Positions 7,795 through 15,300 of a stretch of 16,442 nt of DNA are shown piece by piece. The notes beneath the pieces are model-generated. The model made no database searches, had not been told where the DNA came from, and saw nothing but the letters and a program-made list of their open reading frames with translations. A program made the translations under genes and the position numbers. The stretch comes from Pirellulales bacterium (GTDB taxonomy: Bacteria; Planctomycetota; Planctomycetia; Pirellulales; Thermoguttaceae), in NCBI GenBank assembly GCA_030642635.1, contig DAOWNK010000040.1, positions 1 through 16,442 on the forward strand. Reading direction: 5' to 3'. Positions within the stretch are counted from its first letter, which is position 1, and every line of letters begins with the position of its first letter.

Positions 7795-7849
7795 GCCGCT
7801 TGCGGCTTCGCATCCGTTGGTGCAAGTGCATTGCTAAGCCGCAAGCGGC
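7795..7849. repeat. Palindromic REP-like doublet between nqrE and nqrF
   Basis: Arms 7795-7808 and 7836-7849 are exact 14-bp inverted copies (GCCGCTTGCGGCTT), extended by three more pairs after one mismatch. Each arm is a hairpin around TT. The same family recurs at 12101-12150, and its left 19 bases (7795-7813) recur exactly at 9101-9119. Confidence 0.85.
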
Positions 7850-7869
7850 CATTTAGATAAAGGTAAGTC

Positions 7870-9099
7870 GTGCTCGTTGAAATCATCGCCGGTGTGTTTA
7901 TGTTTACGGCCATCGTGCTTGCGCTGGTCGTGCTGATACTGCTTGCACGCTCGCAGCTCGTCCCCGGCGGCGAGGTGACCATCACCATAAACGGCGACCC
8001 TGACCGCGGCATTACCGTCCACCCGGGCGACAAGTTGCTCGGTGCACTTGCCGCAAACAAGATTTTCCTGCCCTCGGCCTGCGGCGGACAAGGAACTTGC
8101 GGCCAGTGCAAAGTTAAAGTCGTCAGCGGCGGCGGACACATACTACCTACCGAACGCGACTTTATGACACGTAGCGAAATACGCGACGGCATCCGACTCG
8201 GCTGCCAGGCGCCGGTAAAACAGGACATGGAGATCGAAATACCGCCGGAAATCTTCGATATCAAAAAGTGGCAATGTACGGTCCGATCGAACGACAACGT
8301 AGCCACGTTCATCAAGGAACTGGTGCTCGAGTTGCCGCCGGGCGTGGACGTCGGGTTTAAGGCGGGAGGATACATCCAGATCGAGTGCCCGCCGCACAAA
8401 CTCGAGTTCAGCAACTTCGACGTCGAGGACCAATACCGCGACGATTGGGACCGGCACGACCTGTGGCGATATAGATCACACGCAAGAGAGACGACCAGCC
8501 GGGCGTACTCGATGGCCAACTATCCAGAGGAACGGGGACTTATCAAGCTGAACGTGCGAATCGCCACCCCGCCGCCGAACAAACCGCACGCACCGCCGGG
8601 CGTAATGTCGTCGTATATCTTCAACCTCAAGCCGGGCGACAGGGTAACCATTTCCGGCCCGTACGGCGAGTTCTTCGTAAAAGACACCAACGCCGAGATG
8701 ATTTACGTCGGTGGCGGGGCGGGTATGGCGCCGCTGCGCTCGCATATATTCGACCTGCTGAAACGACTACACTCGAACAGAAAAATCTCGTACTGGTACG
8801 GCGCCAGAAGTCTGCGAGAGGTGTTCTACGCCGATGAGTTCGACCGGCTGCACGAAGACAACCTAAACTTCACATGGAAGCTTGCGTTGTCCGAGCCGCA
8901 ACCGGAAGACGACTGGACCGGCCCGACCGGCTTCATCCATCAGGTGCTTTACGACGAGTATCTGAAGAACCATCCGGCGCCGGAAGACTGCGAGTATTAC
9001 CTGTGCGGTCCGCCGATGATGAACGACGCCGTGTTAAAGCTGCTGGACGACCTGGGCGTAGCACAGGAGAACATAATTTTTGATGATTTTGGTACATAA
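7870..9099 (+). CDS. nqrF: Na+-translocating NADH:quinone reductase subunit F
   Basis: NqrF is the entry subunit: it oxidises NADH on FAD and passes electrons to a ferredoxin-type [2Fe-2S] cluster. The 409-residue product has a membrane anchor (about residues 5-26), a ferredoxin domain with Cys71, Cys77, Cys80 and Cys112 (CGGQGTCGQC and LGCQ), the FAD motif RAYSMANYPE from residue 211, the NAD(H)-binding loop GGGAGMAPLRSH from 281 and CGPPMMN from 379, ending DDFGT. The start is a GTG with AAAGG about 7 nt upstream; it gives the usual N-terminus VEIIAGVFMFTAIVLALVV. The stop TAA at 9097-9099 forms the edge of a repeat arm, and the last 17 bases overlap apbE. Confidence 0.97.
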   Translation: MLVEIIAGVFMFTAIVLALVVLILLARSQLVPGGEVTITINGDPDRGITVHPGDKLLGALAANKIFLPSACGGQGTCGQCKVKVVSGGGHILPTERDFMTRSEIRDGIRLGCQAPVKQDMEIEIPPEIFDIKKWQCTVRSNDNVATFIKELVLELPPGVDVGFKAGGYIQIECPPHKLEFSNFDVEDQYRDDWDRHDLWRYRSHARETTSRAYSMANYPEERGLIKLNVRIATPPPNKPHAPPGVMSSYIFNLKPGDRVTISGPYGEFFVKDTNAEMIYVGGGAGMAPLRSHIFDLLKRLHSNRKISYWYGARSLREVFYADEFDRLHEDNLNFTWKLALSEPQPEDDWTGPTGFIHQVLYDEYLKNHPAPEDCEYYLCGPPMMNDAVLKLLDDLGVAQENIIFDDFGT

Positions 9100-10120
9100 A
9101 GCCGCTTGCGGCTTCGCATTTCTCTGCATGGTACTTGTCACGGCCGCGTGCAACCGGCACGTTCTTAGAACAACACCGCCGCCGATGACCATCTTTACCG
9201 GCCCGACCATGGGCACGCGCTACACGATCAAGATAGTCGATCTGCCCGAGGAGCTCGACGCCGAAATACTCGGCAGTGGAATCCAAGAGAAACTTACACA
9301 ACTCGATGCCTTGATGTCTACCTATCAGCCGGACTCCGAACTGTCGCGATTTAACCGCTTCGACCGGAACGATTGGTTCGATGTCTCCGAGGAAACCGCA
9401 CTTGTGATCGACCAGGCCGTGCAAATTGGAAAACTTACCGGCGGAGCGTTTGACGTAACCGTCGGCCTGCTTGTAGACCTGTGGCACTTTGGACCGGAGA
9501 ACGGCACGCCGGACACCGTGCCGTCGGACGAACAAATCGTAGAAGCAAAACGTAAAACCGGACTGCATCATATCCATGTGCACCATTTACCGTCGGCGAT
9601 ACTAAAGATGCAGCCGGATATCGCCATCGACCTGTCAGGCATCGCCAAGGGGTTTGCCGTAGATTGGGTTGCAGAGCATCTCGAACGCAAAGAAATTAAA
9701 AATTACCTGATCGAGATCGGCGGTGAACTTCGCGCGAGCGGACGCAATCAACGCGGCCGTCCGTGGCGGGTCGCCGTCGAATCGCCGGTCGCCGAGACGA
9801 GAAAAATCCAACGAACCACGCTGCTTTGCAACACTGCAATGGCAACCTCCGGCGACTATCGCAACTACTTCGAGAGCGGCGGCCAATTGTATTCGCATAT
9901 CATCGACCCGCGTTCCGGCCGGCCGGTTGAGCACAGGTTGGTCTCCGTAACGGTGTTCGACCCGTCCTGCACCCGGGCCGACGCACTGGCCACGGCGTTG
10001 ATGGTCCTCGGGCCGGACGCCGGATACAGGTTTGCCGTGCGAGAGAAAATACGTGTGCTGTTTATCATAAAAACCGATGCCGGATTCGTTGAAAAGACGA
10101 CGTCGGATTTGGTTTATTGA
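9083..10120 (+). CDS. apbE: FAD:protein FMN transferase (flavin transferase) lipoprotein
   Basis: ApbE transfers FMN from FAD to the threonine of SGAT motifs, here most likely Thr230 of NqrB and Thr227 of NqrC, on the outer face of the membrane. The 345-residue product has MGTRYTIKIVD (43-53), LSRFNR, GGAFDVTVG, DLSGIAKGFAVDWVAEHL (183-200), EIGGELRASG (211-220), the SHIIDPRSGRPV segment (271-282) and TRADALATALMVLG (297-310), all family hallmarks. The N-terminus MILVHKAACGFAFLCMVLVT then AAC suggests a lipoprotein signal with Cys23, though T at position -3 is unusual. Residues 7-12 are encoded by a half repeat shared with the nqrE-nqrF gap. The ATG at 9083 overlaps nqrF by 17 bases; the ATG at 9128 would leave too short a signal, and a TTG at 9080 is possible. 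Confidence 0.95.
   Translation: MILVHKAACGFAFLCMVLVTAACNRHVLRTTPPPMTIFTGPTMGTRYTIKIVDLPEELDAEILGSGIQEKLTQLDALMSTYQPDSELSRFNRFDRNDWFDVSEETALVIDQAVQIGKLTGGAFDVTVGLLVDLWHFGPENGTPDTVPSDEQIVEAKRKTGLHHIHVHHLPSAILKMQPDIAIDLSGIAKGFAVDWVAEHLERKEIKNYLIEIGGELRASGRNQRGRPWRVAVESPVAETRKIQRTTLLCNTAMATSGDYRNYFESGGQLYSHIIDPRSGRPVEHRLVSVTVFDPSCTRADALATALMVLGPDAGYRFAVREKIRVLFIIKTDAGFVEKTTSDLVY
9101..9119. repeat. Solo REP arm at the nqrF/apbE junction
   Basis: These 19 bases (GCCGCTTGCGGCTTCGCAT) are identical to 7795-7813, the left arm of the nqrE-nqrF element, but no matching right arm follows. It lies just after the nqrF stop (ATAAAGCC at the edge) and within the signal-peptide codons of apbE. Confidence 0.8.
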
Positions 10121-10152
10121 CAATTATGCATATATCGGGTTGGGGTTCCAAC

Positions 10153-10180
10153 TTGACTTACCACATAAAATTGTTAAACT
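10153..10180 (+). promoter_or_regulatory. Candidate promoter of the toxin-antitoxin pair
   Basis: TTGACT (10153-10158), a 16-nt spacer and TAAACT (10175-10180) lie in an AT-rich stretch after apbE. Transcription would begin near 10187, about 36 nt before the antitoxin ATG. A 5-bp inverted repeat (GTTGG-GGTT-CCAAC, 10139-10152) just upstream could be an operator or chance. Confidence 0.4.
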
Positions 10181-10222
10181 GAATAGGTAATCGCTGAATT
10201 GACGTTTGTATTCGGCAAAATT

Positions 10223-10468
10223 ATGAAAACACTTAAAATACATTCTGAAATCGGCACCGACGGCATGTTGCGGCTGGAAGTTCCTACAGATTTGGACCCC
10301 GGCCCTGCCGAGGTGACAGTTGTGGTACAGCCTGAAGTATTCTCCGGCACGCCCACAAATACACGGAGCGGCTTGTTCGTCGGCAAGTCGTCTGAATCCA
10401 TCAATCCGGATGTAGCTATTGGTGAATTGAACACTCAATGGCAGGCGAAATTGGAGGACCTGCATTGA
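10223..10468 (+). CDS. Putative antitoxin of a PIN-domain toxin
   Basis: This 81-residue protein begins MKTLKIHSEIGTDGMLRLEV, then a short proline-rich PTDLDPGPAEVTVVVQPE stretch, and ends in a polar tail with QWQAKLEDLH. The first half resembles small beta-type antitoxin N-termini (a DG-L-L-VP pattern) found beside PIN toxins in planctomycetes and cyanobacteria; the tail would be the toxin-binding part. Its stop overlaps the start of the PIN gene by one base (TGATG), the usual layout of such pairs. The ATG at 10223 was preferred over an upstream in-frame start at 10199, which adds MTFVFGKI without a family match. Base composition is less GC-rich than the flanking genes, which fits horizontal transfer. 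The call rests mostly on context. Confidence 0.7.
   Translation: MKTLKIHSEIGTDGMLRLEVPTDLDPGPAEVTVVVQPEVFSGTPTNTRSGLFVGKSSESINPDVAIGELNTQWQAKLEDLH
10453..10458 (+). promoter_or_regulatory. Shine-Dalgarno of the PIN toxin gene
   Basis: GGAGGA lies 9 nt before the ATG at 10468, inside the antitoxin coding sequence. It decides the toxin start over the upstream in-frame ATG at 10438, which would overlap the antitoxin by 31 bases. Confidence 0.7.
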
Positions 10469-10866
10469 TGAACCGCGAGGTTTATGTCCCAGATACGCAT
10501 GCCTTGTTCTGGTACGAATTCAATTCACCGCTACTTTCTCGCAACGTTCGCCGAGTATTCGACTCAGCCGACCATGAACATGCCGAGTTGGTTCTCCATC
10601 CAATTGTACTTGCAGAGTTTTACTACGTGTTGCGCAAAACAGGCTGCGAGCAGAACTTCCCAAGGTACTTACAGTTCATCGAGCGGAACTCGACCTATCG
10701 CCTGGAATCTATCACATTGGAAGACCTCGAACAATTGCCGCATTGGTCCGAAATTCCGGAAATGCACGACCGATTGATCGCTATTGCTGCAGATCGATTG
10801 GGAGCGGTTTTGCTTACTAAAGACGCTGCAATACAATCTTCTCCGCGTGTCAAGTGGTTGTGGTGA
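10468..10866 (+). CDS. PIN-domain toxin (VapC-like ribonuclease)
   Basis: The 132-residue protein has the length and order of acidic residues of a PIN-domain nuclease: Asp9 in VPDTHALFWY, Glu50 in VLAEFYYVLRK, Asp101 in EMHDRLIAIAADRLGAVLL, and Asp119 in TKDAAI. Together these would bind the metal ions used to cleave RNA. The N-terminal strand followed by DTHALFW is typical of VapC-type toxins. It overlaps the antitoxin gene by one base and has a good Shine-Dalgarno, so the two are very likely an operon. Like its partner it is less GC-rich than its neighbours. The RNA target cannot be told from sequence. The sulfatase-like gene starts 18 bases downstream, but a functional link is doubtful. 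Confidence 0.88.
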   Translation: MNREVYVPDTHALFWYEFNSPLLSRNVRRVFDSADHEHAELVLHPIVLAEFYYVLRKTGCEQNFPRYLQFIERNSTYRLESITLEDLEQLPHWSEIPEMHDRLIAIAADRLGAVLLTKDAAIQSSPRVKWLW

Positions 10867-10884
10867 AATGCTAGCGATCAAGCT

Positions 10885-12102
10885 ATGAACGCAATCTGCC
10901 TGGTAATAGACCGGCTGCACGTCGGACACCTCGGTGCATACGGAAACTCGTGGATTGACACACCGTCGATTGACCGGCTGGCAAGCCGGTCGGTGGTGTT
11001 CGACCAGGCGCTGATCGACTCTACCCGGCTCGAGCGGCTTTATCGCTCGTACTGGCACGGCTTTCATGCGATGTGCCCGAGCGATCCGCCAACGGACCGA
11101 CCTACTCTGGCCGCCATGTTGCGTAACTGCGGTATCAGCACGGCGCTTATGACCGACGACCGCACGGTCGCTGAGTACAAGCTGGCGGCGGATTTCGACG
11201 AGCTGATCGAGATCGACCCGCCCGGTCAGCCGCAAACGGCCGAGCAGATCGAACAGACGCACCTTGCAAAATGCCTTGCCCGGGCGATCGGTTGGCTCGA
11301 ATCGGCCGAGCGGCCGTTTCTGCTGTGGTGTCATCTTGCCGGCTTGGGCACCACCTGGGACGCCCCACTGGAATTCCGCCGCGCGTATTGGGAGCAGGGC
11401 GATCCGCCCACGCCGACCGCGGCCGACGTGCCGGATGTGATGCTCCGGAAAGATTACGATCCCGACTACCTGCTCGGCATCGCCCAGTCGTACGCCGGGC
11501 AGGTCGCGCTGACGGATGCGTGCCTGGGCGCGGTGCTGGAGTTTCTCGACGACGGTCCGCTTGCGCAAGAAACGCTGCTGACGTTGACCTCGTCGCGCGG
11601 GTTCCCGTTGGGCGAGCATCTGCGCGTGGGGGCGTGCGACGAGGCGTTATACAGCGAGTTGGTCCACGTGCCGTTTATGATGCGGTTTCCCGACGCCCTG
11701 GGCGCAGCGGTGCGAAGCGGTGCGCTGGTCGAGCCGGCCGATCTCTGGGCGACGCTTTCGGACTGGTTCGGCGTCGAGCAGTTGCCGCCGTCGCCGACAG
11801 CATACAGCCTGATGTCGATCATCGACGGCAGCACTGATATGGTGCGCGACCGGCTGTGCATTCAAGGCATCGGCCAGGAGAAAGCGATCCGCACGCCGGC
11901 ATGGTATCTGCGAGCTGTGCTTCAAGGTGAACTGTTCGCCAAGCCGGACGACCGCTGGGATGTGAACAACGTGGCCGACCGCTGCGGTGAGGTGGCCGAA
12001 TGTCTCGCCGACGCGCTGGCACGGTACGAGCAAACTTTGCCGGACGGTTCCATTGGCGATGAGCCGCCGCTGGGAGAGTTGTTGGTCAGCGGGTTCGAGT
12101 AG
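10885..12102 (+). CDS. Sulfatase/alkaline phosphatase-fold protein with lost catalytic residues
   Basis: The 405-residue product follows the sulfatase fold: a first strand CLVIDRLHVGHLGAYGNSWI (5-24), TPSIDRLASRSVVFDQALID, and later ALYSELVHVPFMMRFPD (254-270). Key positions differ. The metal-binding DD at the start of the fold reads DR (Asp9-Arg10), the C/S-x-P-S-R active site is replaced by DSTRLERLYRSYWHG (45-59) with no PSR, and the usual DHG metal motif reads SSRG in TSSRGFPLGEH (235-245). Sulfate or phosphate ester hydrolysis is therefore unlikely; a binding or regulatory role is possible. There is no signal peptide, unusual for planctomycete sulfatases. The ATG at 10885 begins the first strand; no Shine-Dalgarno is evident. 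The TAG stop lies in the following palindrome. Confidence 0.85.
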   Translation: MNAICLVIDRLHVGHLGAYGNSWIDTPSIDRLASRSVVFDQALIDSTRLERLYRSYWHGFHAMCPSDPPTDRPTLAAMLRNCGISTALMTDDRTVAEYKLAADFDELIEIDPPGQPQTAEQIEQTHLAKCLARAIGWLESAERPFLLWCHLAGLGTTWDAPLEFRRAYWEQGDPPTPTAADVPDVMLRKDYDPDYLLGIAQSYAGQVALTDACLGAVLEFLDDGPLAQETLLTLTSSRGFPLGEHLRVGACDEALYSELVHVPFMMRFPDALGAAVRSGALVEPADLWATLSDWFGVEQLPPSPTAYSLMSIIDGSTDMVRDRLCIQGIGQEKAIRTPAWYLRAVLQGELFAKPDDRWDVNNVADRCGEVAECLADALARYEQTLPDGSIGDEPPLGELLVSGFE

Positions 12103-12150
12103 CCGCTTGCGGCTTAGCAGCGAGCAAAACATGCTAAGCCGCAAGCGGCT
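12101..12150. repeat. Palindromic REP-like doublet after the sulfatase-like gene
   Basis: Arms 12101-12119 and 12132-12150 are a 19-bp perfect inverted repeat around 12 nt; each arm is a hairpin of the AGCCGC-TT-GCGGCT type. It belongs to the family at 7795-7849 and overlaps the TAG stop of the preceding gene. No clear T-run follows, though it could still slow or end transcription. Confidence 0.85.
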
Positions 12151-12397
12151 GGCGCATTCTTGTTTTCCTATACTTCCTATCTCCCCGTGTCCTCCGTAAC
12201 TCCGTAGTGAAATCACCCAAAATATCCCCAATTCGGTGTAGTGGATCGTCGGGCATATGGCTATAATCCGCCGCTTCAGTTTTCTTCTCTTCTGGAGCCG
12301 TTTGGTGACGGTTTGCGCCGGGATGAACCCGACGGCTCGCTATTGACGCGCCGTGCAAGCACGGCGGCTGAATAATATTTTACTTACTGGATCGACG
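12151..12397 (+). promoter_or_regulatory. Intergenic leader with a perfect -10 box and a short inverted repeat
   Basis: No gene is seen here. A perfect TATAAT lies at 12262-12267, but no good -35 is found at 16-18 nt, so a promoter for the next gene is only a candidate; its leader would be about 125 nt. CGCCGTGC-AA-GCACGGCG (12349-12366) is an 8-bp inverted repeat 32 nt before the chosen start. At about 12182-12212 lies a phrase (CCGTGTCCTCCGTAACTCCG followed by TAGTGAAAT) that resembles a short repetitive sequence I have seen in many unrelated genomes. Confidence 0.35.
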
Positions 12398-15300
12398 ATG
12401 ATCGGACATGGAAGTCCGCTTACGCTGGTGCTGTTCTTGGCGCTTGTGCCGCACGCCTTGCTTGCCGACGATGCGACGATGCGAGTGCGGATCGCTTGGG
12501 GCGGCGGCGCCGAACGGCTTTGGGACGGCGCCGTCTCGCTCGACCAGCCCGGCACGTTATCCCAGCCGCGACCGCTGGGTATCGAGGCCGACGAACCCGG
12601 CTCGATGTGGCTGGCCAACGACGCCCTGGTAATCCGTCAGCGCAGTGCCCGGACGTACGACGGCGTTGACCTGCTTGTCAGCGCACCGATGGACGCCAAG
12701 TTGCTCGTACAGTTACACGCGGCCGACGACGATAAGCGACCACCGGCGATCGAGATACCGCTGGCCGCACTGGTCGGCGAGTTTTTCGACCGGGAGCTGG
12801 ACGAATTGGGCAATCGGTTGCTGGTCCGACGCACGCCCGGCGACCGGTTGCGAGTGAATTTTTCACGTCAGTCGCTTGTCTTTTCTCCCGGCGAGACGTT
12901 CCAATTCACCGTGGAGCCGCACCTGCTGCCGGTCGAGGATGCAACCAAGGTGCGTATTCGCGTCAGACTCATCTCCACCATTGGTAAGCAGGAGTTAAAC
13001 TCACAACATCACGATCTGCGCGCCGGTTATCCGGTGAGTATTCCGGTGGAGTTCAAGCTGCCGGACGTCGAGGGTGTGTACGAGGTGGTTATTACTGCGG
13101 TGCACCAGTCCGTGTGGCCGCAGGCGGTCCGAAGGCCGTTGAACTGGAAGAAACCGATTGCCCAGCGCAGGGTTCAACTCTTGGTGCTCGATGCCAGACG
13201 GCCTGCGTCCGGGCACGAGCGACCCGACGCCGACAATGTGCTTCGTCGCGTGGTGGAGATCGACCCGGCCAAGGAGCGATGGTGGGAGCGGCTGGCCAAG
13301 CTGCCGAAATTGTCTCATGCACCGCTATTGTGGAAAGGACCATTGGGTAACGGCAACCTGACCGCCTTGAAGCATCCATTGGGCGAATTGGTCAGGTTGA
13401 ATCCGAACAGCCGATCTTCGCAGATAAATTGGGAAGCATATTGGTTGCCGATCGAGCAACCGGGGCTACCGCATATACTCGAAGTAGACTATCCCAGCGA
13501 CGTGTCGCAGACGATGGGCATCAGTGTTATGGAGCCGAACGCGGCCGGAGCGCTGGTGCCCATCACACTGGACTCGGGCATCGACGTGTCCACGCCGCCG
13601 CCGGGCGACTCCACACCGCATTGGGGCCGACACCGATTGATCTTCTGGCCGCGCACCACCACTCCGATGGTCATGATCGCCAACCTCCGCAATCGGTCGC
13701 CGGCTGTGTACGGCAAAATACGTGTGTTGGCCGGCTGGGAGCACCTGCCGAAGGCCGCGGTGTCGCACCTTGAGCAGCCGGGACGTTTGCTGGCAGCTTA
13801 TCTCGACCGGCCGCTGTTTCCCGAAAACTTCTCGGCCGCCGAACAACTCGACACGTGGAGCGGCCGAAGTCTGGACAGTTGGGTGACCTTCCACCAGGGC
13901 GGCTCGCGGTTGGTCGAGTACTTGCAACACGTGGGGTACAACGCGCTGATGATCTCGGTGGCGGCCGACGGCAGCGCGATCTATCCCAGCAACGTCCTTC
14001 AGCCGACGCCTCGCTACGATACCGGAGTGTTTTTCTCCACGGCCGCCGACCCGGTGCGCAAGGACGTACTGGAGATGTTGCTGAGGATGTTCGACCGGGA
14101 GCAGATGCAGTTTATCCCGATGATCGATTTCAGTTCGCCGCTGCCGGCCTTGGAGTCGATTCGTCGCCGCGGCGCGCCCGATAGCGAAGCCGTCGAGTGG
14201 ATCGGGCCGGACGGGAAGACGTGGCGCCAGACCCGACCCACACGGCGTGCGCTGGCGCCGTACTACAACGTGCTTAACCCCGAGGTGCAAGAGGCGATGT
14301 TCCAGGTGGTCCGGGAGCTTATAGATAAGTACTCGCATCACCGGTCGTTTGCCGCCGTGGCGATTCGGCTCTCGGCCGGCGGCTACGCCCAGTTGCCCGG
14401 CCCCGAGTGGGGAATGGACGACGAGACCGTCGCACGGTTCGAGCAGGACACGGGCCTGAAGGTTCCCGGCGTCGGGCCGAACCGTTTCGCCCGACGTGCC
14501 GCGGTGCTTACCGGCAAGCACCGCCGGCGATGGCTTCAGTGGCGTGCCGAGCAGCTAAGCCGGTTCTATCGGCGTGTGTATGCCGAGTTGCAAAAAGTTC
14601 AACCCGACGGCCGGCTGTACCTTGCCGGCGCAGAGGCGCTTGCCGGCGTTGACTTGGAAAACCTGCTCCGTCCGGCGCTGCCCAGACATGCGACCATCGC
14701 AGATGCGCTGTTGCAGATTGGAATTGACTTGCAGCATTACCGCAACGATTCGGGAATTGTACTGCTGCGTCCGGAGCGGATAACCCCGACCGGTCGGCTC
14801 AGCGATATGGCCGTGGAGCTTGAGTTGGGCCGGCTGGCCGACGTCGACCAATACTTCTGCGGTGCTTCTGTACCCGGCAGCCTGTTCTTTCACCGGCCGA
14901 AAGAGGTTCGGGTCGCTTCGTTCGACCGGACCAGTCCGTTTCGGACGACGTACACGTGGTTGGTTTCCCAGCCGGTCCCATCGGGATATCTGAACCGGCG
15001 TCGGTTCGTACACAGCCTCGCCACGCTCGACTCGCAGGTAATGGTCGACGGCGGCTGGCTGTTGCCGTTGGGTCAGGAACAATCGCTCCGAGACCTGACG
15101 GCCGTGTATCGACGCCTGCCGACGGTTCACTTCCGCCGGGCGGATGATCGAGACGGCCCCGGTGCGTCGCAACCGTTGACGTTCCGCTACGGCGCCCACC
15201 AGGGACACACGTACGTCTATGCGGTCAACGATTCGCCGATCCGCTGCACCGGCGAAGTTCGGGTAGACTCGCCGCCGGGCTGCCGACTGGAAGAGCTGAC

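Noticed and set aside
3..12150. CRISPR array
   Set aside because: The repeats are palindromes of different sequences, kilobases apart, without regular spacers or cas genes.
13466..14521. A 351-codon minus-strand open frame inside the large secreted protein gene
   Set aside because: Arg/His/Gly-rich translation without domains, antisense to a clear coding frame.
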